In this document: positions 13,208 to 16,898 of the stretch, piece by piece
Layout of the letters: every line of letters starts with the position of its first letter
Numbering within the stretch: position 1 is the stretch's first letter
NCBI GenBank assembly: GCA_900767135.1
Contig: CAAFYU010000070.1
Coordinates: 1-16,898 of the forward strand
Direction: 5' to 3'
DNA: 16,898 bases
Source of the DNA: Candidatus Gastranaerophilales bacterium
GTDB taxonomy: Bacteria > Cyanobacteriota > Vampirovibrionia > Gastranaerophilales > Gastranaerophilaceae
Position numbers and translations under genes: made by a program
The notes under the pieces: model-generated
The model's input: only the letters and a program-made list of their open reading frames with translations
What the model was told of the DNA's origin: nothing
The model's database searches: none

Positions 13208-14511
13208 ACGCCATGTTTATACTCAACCCGATAATCATATCAGTAATACTTCTTTGTGTACTTTGTCTTTGCAGAGTCAATGTTTTGTTGGCATTGCTTG
13301 TGTCTGCTATTGTTGCCGGAAAAGTAGCCGGCATGCACGCAGGTCAGATTATGGACGTATTTATTAACGGCATGGGGCAAAACAGTGAAACAGCTTTAAG
13401 TTACATTTTGCTCGGGACTTTTGCCGCTGCAATGGCACATACGGGGCTTGCAGATGTTTTGGCAAAGCGAATTACTTTATTGATAAAGAATAATAAATTC
13501 ATGTTGCTTTTGGTGTTGACTTTGCTGGCATGTGCTTCGCAAAACCTTATCCCTGTGCACATTGCATTCATTCCTGTTATAATTCCGCCACTAATTCATC
13601 TTATGAATAAGTTGAAATTGGATAGACGTGCGGTGGCTTGTGCGTTGGCATTTGGGTTGGTGACTCCATATATCGTGTTTCCAGCGGGTTTTGGTCTGAT
13701 TTTTCAACGATTATTGGCAGATAATATGACGGCAAACGGTATGCCTGTAACTGTAAATGATGTTTGGAAATCCGTTTGGATTTTGGGGGTTGGACTATTA
13801 TGCGGACTTTTATGGGCTGTATTTGTATCTTACAGAAAACCAAGAGAGTATGAAAATATCCAATTCAGAGAAGAACGTCGTCGTTCACTTAGATTTACGG
13901 GAAGTCACTATATAACTTTATTTGCTGCTGTTGCGACATTGGGAGTTCAGCTTTGGACAAAATCTTTGCCACTTGGAGCTTTGATTGGATTGACGATAAT
14001 TTTTGGAACTCGTGCAATTGATCCTGAAAAAATGGATATTTTAATAAACGAAGGCATCGGACTTATGGGGTATGTTGCTTTTGTAATGCTTGTTGCGGCT
14101 GGTTTTGCAGGAGTTTTGCAATCTACTGGCTCAATTGACAGTTTGGTAAACGGGTTAATCCCATTTATGATGGGTTCAAAGCTTTTGGCTGCATTTTTAA
14201 TGCTTGTTGTTGGTTTGTTTATAACAATAGGAATTGGTACGTCTTTTGGTACAATCCCGATTTTAGCAGTCCTTTTTGTGCCAATATTCATTCATTTAGG
14301 TTTTAATCCATTGGAAGCAATTGCAGTATTTGCGGCTGCTGCTGCGTTGGGCGATGCTGGTTCCCCTGCTTCCGGAACAACTCTTGGGCCAACTCAGGGG
14401 TTGAATATTGACGGACAACATGAACATGTAAAAGATACTTGTATCCCAACATTTTTGCATTATAACATTCCGTTGATTTTATTTGCATTGTTGGCAGTAA
14501 TTTTGTTTTAA
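13144..14511 (+). CDS. NhaC/YuiF-type membrane transporter
   Basis: Integral membrane secondary transporter resembling the NhaC superfamily branch that includes B. subtilis YuiF (COG2056), annotated variously as a Na+/H+ antiporter or amino-acid (histidine-type) carrier; the substrate is not determined here. Seen: about 11 hydrophobic segments over 455 aa, including ILNPIIISVILLCVLCLCRVN, the conserved AAMAHTGLADVLAKRI, SQNLIPVHIAFIPVIIPPL, the basic cytoplasmic loop YRKPREYENIQFREERRRS, and GIGTSFGTIPILAVLFVPIF and GDAGSPASGTTLGPTQGLN near the end. Start: GTG 13144 has GAGG 5 nt upstream, while ATG 13213, where homology should begin, has none. The extra 23 residues are read from a palindromic repeat and are not expected in the family. 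Either the repeat added a leader to the protein, or translation starts at 13213 by coupling to thyX, 21 nt upstream. Confidence 0.85.
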   Translation: MKNYKNSFCYAPFTTHHSLFTNAMFILNPIIISVILLCVLCLCRVNVLLALLVSAIVAGKVAGMHAGQIMDVFINGMGQNSETALSYILLGTFAAAMAHTGLADVLAKRITLLIKNNKFMLLLVLTLLACASQNLIPVHIAFIPVIIPPLIHLMNKLKLDRRAVACALAFGLVTPYIVFPAGFGLIFQRLLADNMTANGMPVTVNDVWKSVWILGVGLLCGLLWAVFVSYRKPREYENIQFREERRRSLRFTGSHYITLFAAVATLGVQLWTKSLPLGALIGLTIIFGTRAIDPEKMDILINEGIGLMGYVAFVMLVAAGFAGVLQSTGSIDSLVNGLIPFMMGSKLLAAFLMLVVGLFITIGIGTSFGTIPILAVLFVPIFIHLGFNPLEAIAVFAAAAALGDAGSPASGTTLGPTQGLNIDGQHEHVKDTCIPTFLHYNIPLILFALLAVILF

Positions 14512-14539
14512 TTTATACGGATACATTCCAGAAATTAAA

Positions 14540-14653
14540 TTAGTTTTTAAATAGATCAATAAATTCAATTTTGAAAAAATTCGCAATTGCAATAAGCTTA
14601 TCTAGCGAAGGAATAATCCTATCATTCTCAAAATATCTTCGTTCATTAAATAA
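14540..14653 (-). pseudogene. Remnant of an XRE/Cro-CI family regulator
   Basis: The 259-nt gap between the transporter and nifJ holds an uninterrupted minus-strand frame of 37 codons: it reads ERRYFENDRIIPSLDKLIAI then ANFFKIEFIDLFKN and stops. This matches the second half of an HTH_3 domain (the YxENxRxxPSLxxLxxIAxFFxVxxxxLF pattern). The first half, with the recognition helix, is missing: a stop lies just upstream in frame, and no frame in the remaining upstream bases restores it. No start codon or ribosome site fits. I read it as the decayed 3' end of a regulator gene. Confidence 0.7.
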
Positions 14654-14718
14654 TTATCGCTTATAATTTATACAAATAATGCTTTTATAATCCATTGTTT
14701 GTGGTGCTTTTTATAATA

Positions 14719-14753
14719 AAAATCCGAGGTTCCTATTAGGTACCTCGGATTTT
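14719..14753. terminator. Bidirectional terminator between transporter and nifJ
   Basis: A perfect 12-bp stem (14719-14730 with 14742-14753) with an 11-nt loop is flanked by T-rich sequence on both strands. It lies 17 nt beyond the nifJ stop on the minus strand and can also end plus-strand transcription from the thyX-transporter unit. Confidence 0.92.
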
Positions 14754-14770
14754 CTTTTTAGCTAATTCGC

Positions 14771-16898
14771 TTATTTAAGCAATTCACCAACTGCTTTGAA
14801 TACTGACATACGAGTAGCAGCGTCTTTTTCTGCTTTTTCGTATAGAGCTTCAGCTTCAGAAGGGTTAGTTTTCATCAATGATTTATAACGTCCTTCTGAT
14901 TTGATGAATTCTTGGAAGTTTCCTTTCGGATCTTTTGCGTCCCAAGTGAATGGAGCTTCTGGGTTTTCCGGATTGTATCTGTACAATGGGAAGTAACCAG
15001 CTTCAACTGCACGTTTTTGTTCAGTTTGAGTTTTGCTCATATCGATACCATGTGCGATACAAGGTGCATAAGCGAAGATGATTGATGGTCCATCGTAAGC
15101 TTCTGCTTCTTGGAATGCTTTAAGAGTTTGACCTCTATCTGCACCCAATGCAACTGATGCTACATATACGTAACCATAAGACATGCTCATCAAGCCCATG
15201 TTTTTCTTGTAAGTTTTCTTACCACCTGTCGCAAACTTCGCAACAGCACCGGTAGGTGTTGATTTAGAAGCTTGACCACCTGTGTTAGAGTAAACTTCGG
15301 TATCAAGAACAAGAACGTTAACGTTTTTGTTTTGAGCAAGTACGTGATCGATTCCGCCGTAACCGATATCGTTAGCCCAGCCGTCACCACCGATAATCCA
15401 AACTGATTTATCTGTGAAGTAGTCTTCAAGTTCTTTAACTTTCGCTAGGTTAGCACAATCGCATTGAGCTGCGTATTTGTTGATAACTTCTTTTGCCTTA
15501 GCTTGTGCCTTGATAGCTTCATCAGTTTTTGAATTATCCCAGTGAGCCAAAGCACCGTTAATAGCGTCTTTCAATTCAGCTGGAGCTTCTTCAGAAGCTA
15601 GAACTTTTTCAGCATAAGATTTCAAAGTAGCTCTGTTTTGTTCTACTGCTAATCTCATACCAAAACCGAATTCAGCGTTGTCTTCGAACAATGAGTTAGC
15701 CCAAGCAGGTCCTCTACCGTCTTTGTTAGTTGTGTAAGGGATTGTTGGGAATGTACCTGAGTAGATTGATGAACAACCTGTTGCGTTAGCAACGATTGCA
15801 TTTTCACCAAACAATTGAGAAACCAATTTAACGTAAGGTGTTTCACCACAACCGGCACAAGCACCTGAGAATTCGAATAGAGGTTTTCTCAACATTGCAC
15901 CTTTAATTGTTTTTGTAGTGTTTTTACCCATTACGTTATCAGGCAATTCGTCGAAGAATTTTTCGTTTACTGATTCGCAATTTTCTTCTTCTTTTTCGAT
16001 TGTTGACCAAGTCAAAGCTGCTTTTTCAGGATTTTTAGCCATAGGACATTGATCCAAGCAAACTCCGCAACCTGTACAATCTTTACAGTAAACTTGAACT
16101 TTGAAGTGTTCGCCGTTTGCATTTGGTTTAGCTTCTACTGTATTGAATGATTCAGGAGCATTTTTAAGGTCTTCTTTTTCAACCAATTTAGTTCTGATAG
16201 CTGCGTGTGGACATGCTGATGCACAAATACCACATTGAATACAGAATTCTGAATTCCAGTGAGGAACACGAGGAGCAATTCCACGTTTTTCAAGACATGC
16301 TGTACCAGTTGGGATTACGCCATCAACTGACATAGCTGAAACAGGAATATCGTCACCTTTCAAGTGCATTGAAGGTTTGATAATTGTTTTAGCAAATTCA
16401 GATGCATCATCAGAAATAAGTTTTGGTTCTTCTGCTGCACAAACGCCATCAAGAGATGCAGGAACAACAACTTCTTCAGTTGCGTTGATAGCAGCATCAA
16501 TCAATGCCAAGTTCATGTTAACAACATCATCACCTTTTTTCTTGAAGGTTTTAGTTGTCATAGCTCTCATACCTTCATAAGCTTGTTCGAACGGAATAAT
16601 TCCTGAAACTTTGAAGTATGCAACCATCATAACTGTGTTAGCACCTTTACCTCTCAAGCCCGGTTGTTGTTTGATAAGAGCTTCGGCATCTACGTTGTAG
16701 AATTTGATTTTCTTTTCAATGATAGTTTTTTGCATATCTCTTGTTAAGTGAGAGAAAGCTTCTTCCTTAGACCAAGGGCTGTTAAGTAAGAATGTACCGC
16801 CTTCTTTAATACCTTTAAGCATATCATATCTGCCGATGTAAGCGTGAGCTGAGCAAGATACGAAATCAGGAGCTGTGATAAGGTATGTAGATTTAATC
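14771..16898 (-). CDS. nifJ: Pyruvate:ferredoxin oxidoreductase, C-terminal part (5' end off window)
   Basis: Oxidises pyruvate with CoA to acetyl-CoA and CO2 and passes electrons to ferredoxin or flavodoxin: the central step of anaerobic pyruvate use. The visible 708 residues are the C-terminal 60% of a single-chain enzyme of about 1,170-1,200 aa; the frame is open through the right edge (starting IKSTYLITAPDFVSCSAHAY), so the ATG at 16822 is internal. Seen in order, numbered from that Met: the end of the gamma domain (KGIKEGGTFLLNSP); two [4Fe-4S] motifs, FCIQCGICASACP (194-204) and CTGCGVCLDQCP (249-259); then the TPP domain, with the proximal-cluster cysteines in ACAGCG (322, 325), ATGCSS (350) and YAPCIAHG, and the TPP/Mg motif GDGWANDIGYGG then NTGGQASKSTPTG. 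All cluster and cofactor residues are present. It ends at a strong terminator. Confidence 0.97.
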   Translation of the reverse strand, partial: IKSTYLITAPDFVSCSAHAYIGRYDMLKGIKEGGTFLLNSPWSKEEAFSHLTRDMQKTIIEKKIKFYNVDAEALIKQQPGLRGKGANTVMMVAYFKVSGIIPFEQAYEGMRAMTTKTFKKKGDDVVNMNLALIDAAINATEEVVVPASLDGVCAAEEPKLISDDASEFAKTIIKPSMHLKGDDIPVSAMSVDGVIPTGTACLEKRGIAPRVPHWNSEFCIQCGICASACPHAAIRTKLVEKEDLKNAPESFNTVEAKPNANGEHFKVQVYCKDCTGCGVCLDQCPMAKNPEKAALTWSTIEKEEENCESVNEKFFDELPDNVMGKNTTKTIKGAMLRKPLFEFSGACAGCGETPYVKLVSQLFGENAIVANATGCSSIYSGTFPTIPYTTNKDGRGPAWANSLFEDNAEFGFGMRLAVEQNRATLKSYAEKVLASEEAPAELKDAINGALAHWDNSKTDEAIKAQAKAKEVINKYAAQCDCANLAKVKELEDYFTDKSVWIIGGDGWANDIGYGGIDHVLAQNKNVNVLVLDTEVYSNTGGQASKSTPTGAVAKFATGGKKTYKKNMGLMSMSYGYVYVASVALGADRGQTLKAFQEAEAYDGPSIIFAYAPCIAHGIDMSKTQTEQKRAVEAGYFPLYRYNPENPEAPFTWDAKDPKGNFQEFIKSEGRYKSLMKTNPSEAEALYEKAEKDAATRMSVFKAVGELLK

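Noticed and set aside
13601..14488. Antisense frames within the transporter gene
   Set aside because: They are shadow frames of a strongly supported membrane-protein gene, without ribosome sites or recognisable domains.
16377..16580. Hydrophobic plus-strand frame inside nifJ
   Set aside because: It is antisense to a conserved, complete section of the oxidoreductase.
1..16898. CRISPR array, prophage, insertion sequence or toxin-antitoxin module
   Set aside because: No regularly spaced repeats, transposase, integrase or phage structural genes are seen; the XRE remnant alone is not enough to call a module.

Overview
The window is A+T-rich bacterial DNA, most likely one end of a metagenomic contig: the first 19 bases match an Illumina adapter and the last gene runs off the right edge. 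The gene set suggests a fermentative anaerobe: pyruvate:ferredoxin oxidoreductase (nifJ), flavin-dependent thymidylate synthase (thyX), no respiratory genes, a GT8 surface-sugar transferase and an L,D-transpeptidase. Several unrelated proteins share a short N-terminal signature (M-[NQ]-[IV]... followed by F-x-G/S within about 25 residues). I associate this style with gut Gastranaerophilales (Melainabacteria/Vampirovibrionia). That placement is an inference from memory; a marker-gene tree would settle it.

Left region (1-4900): a GT8 glycosyltransferase (+) converges on a four-gene minus-strand cluster read from 4194 down to 1019. The cluster encodes a kinase-fold protein, an exported YkuD L,D-transpeptidase, a GNAT acetyltransferase and a second degenerate kinase-fold protein. 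The last three are packed with gaps of 1-4 nt. A divergent gene of unknown function (4322-4849) carries the same N-terminal signature and ends at a strong hairpin. This is the most novel-looking part of the window.

Middle region (4900-9850): a small lipoprotein-like gene sits behind tRNA-Phe(GAA), with only a terminator-like hairpin between them. infC (IF-3) follows; its best Shine-Dalgarno points to an AUA start codon, and rpmI-rplT are not beside it. A 48-codon gene, a long exported TPR protein and an overlapping dusB come next on the plus strand.

Right region (9850-16898): a membrane CHASE2-GGDEF diguanylate cyclase (-) has an upstream 54-codon gene. Divergent to them are rpmE (zinc-type bL31), thyX and a NhaC/YuiF-type transporter whose N-terminus appears to be read from a small palindromic repeat. 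A 37-codon remnant of an XRE-type regulator lies in the gap before a two-way terminator. The C-terminal 708 residues of nifJ (-) fill the end.

Most genes are housekeeping or surface functions without an obvious shared pathway. The exceptions are the minus-strand cluster at 1019-4194 and the small-protein/diguanylate cyclase pair.
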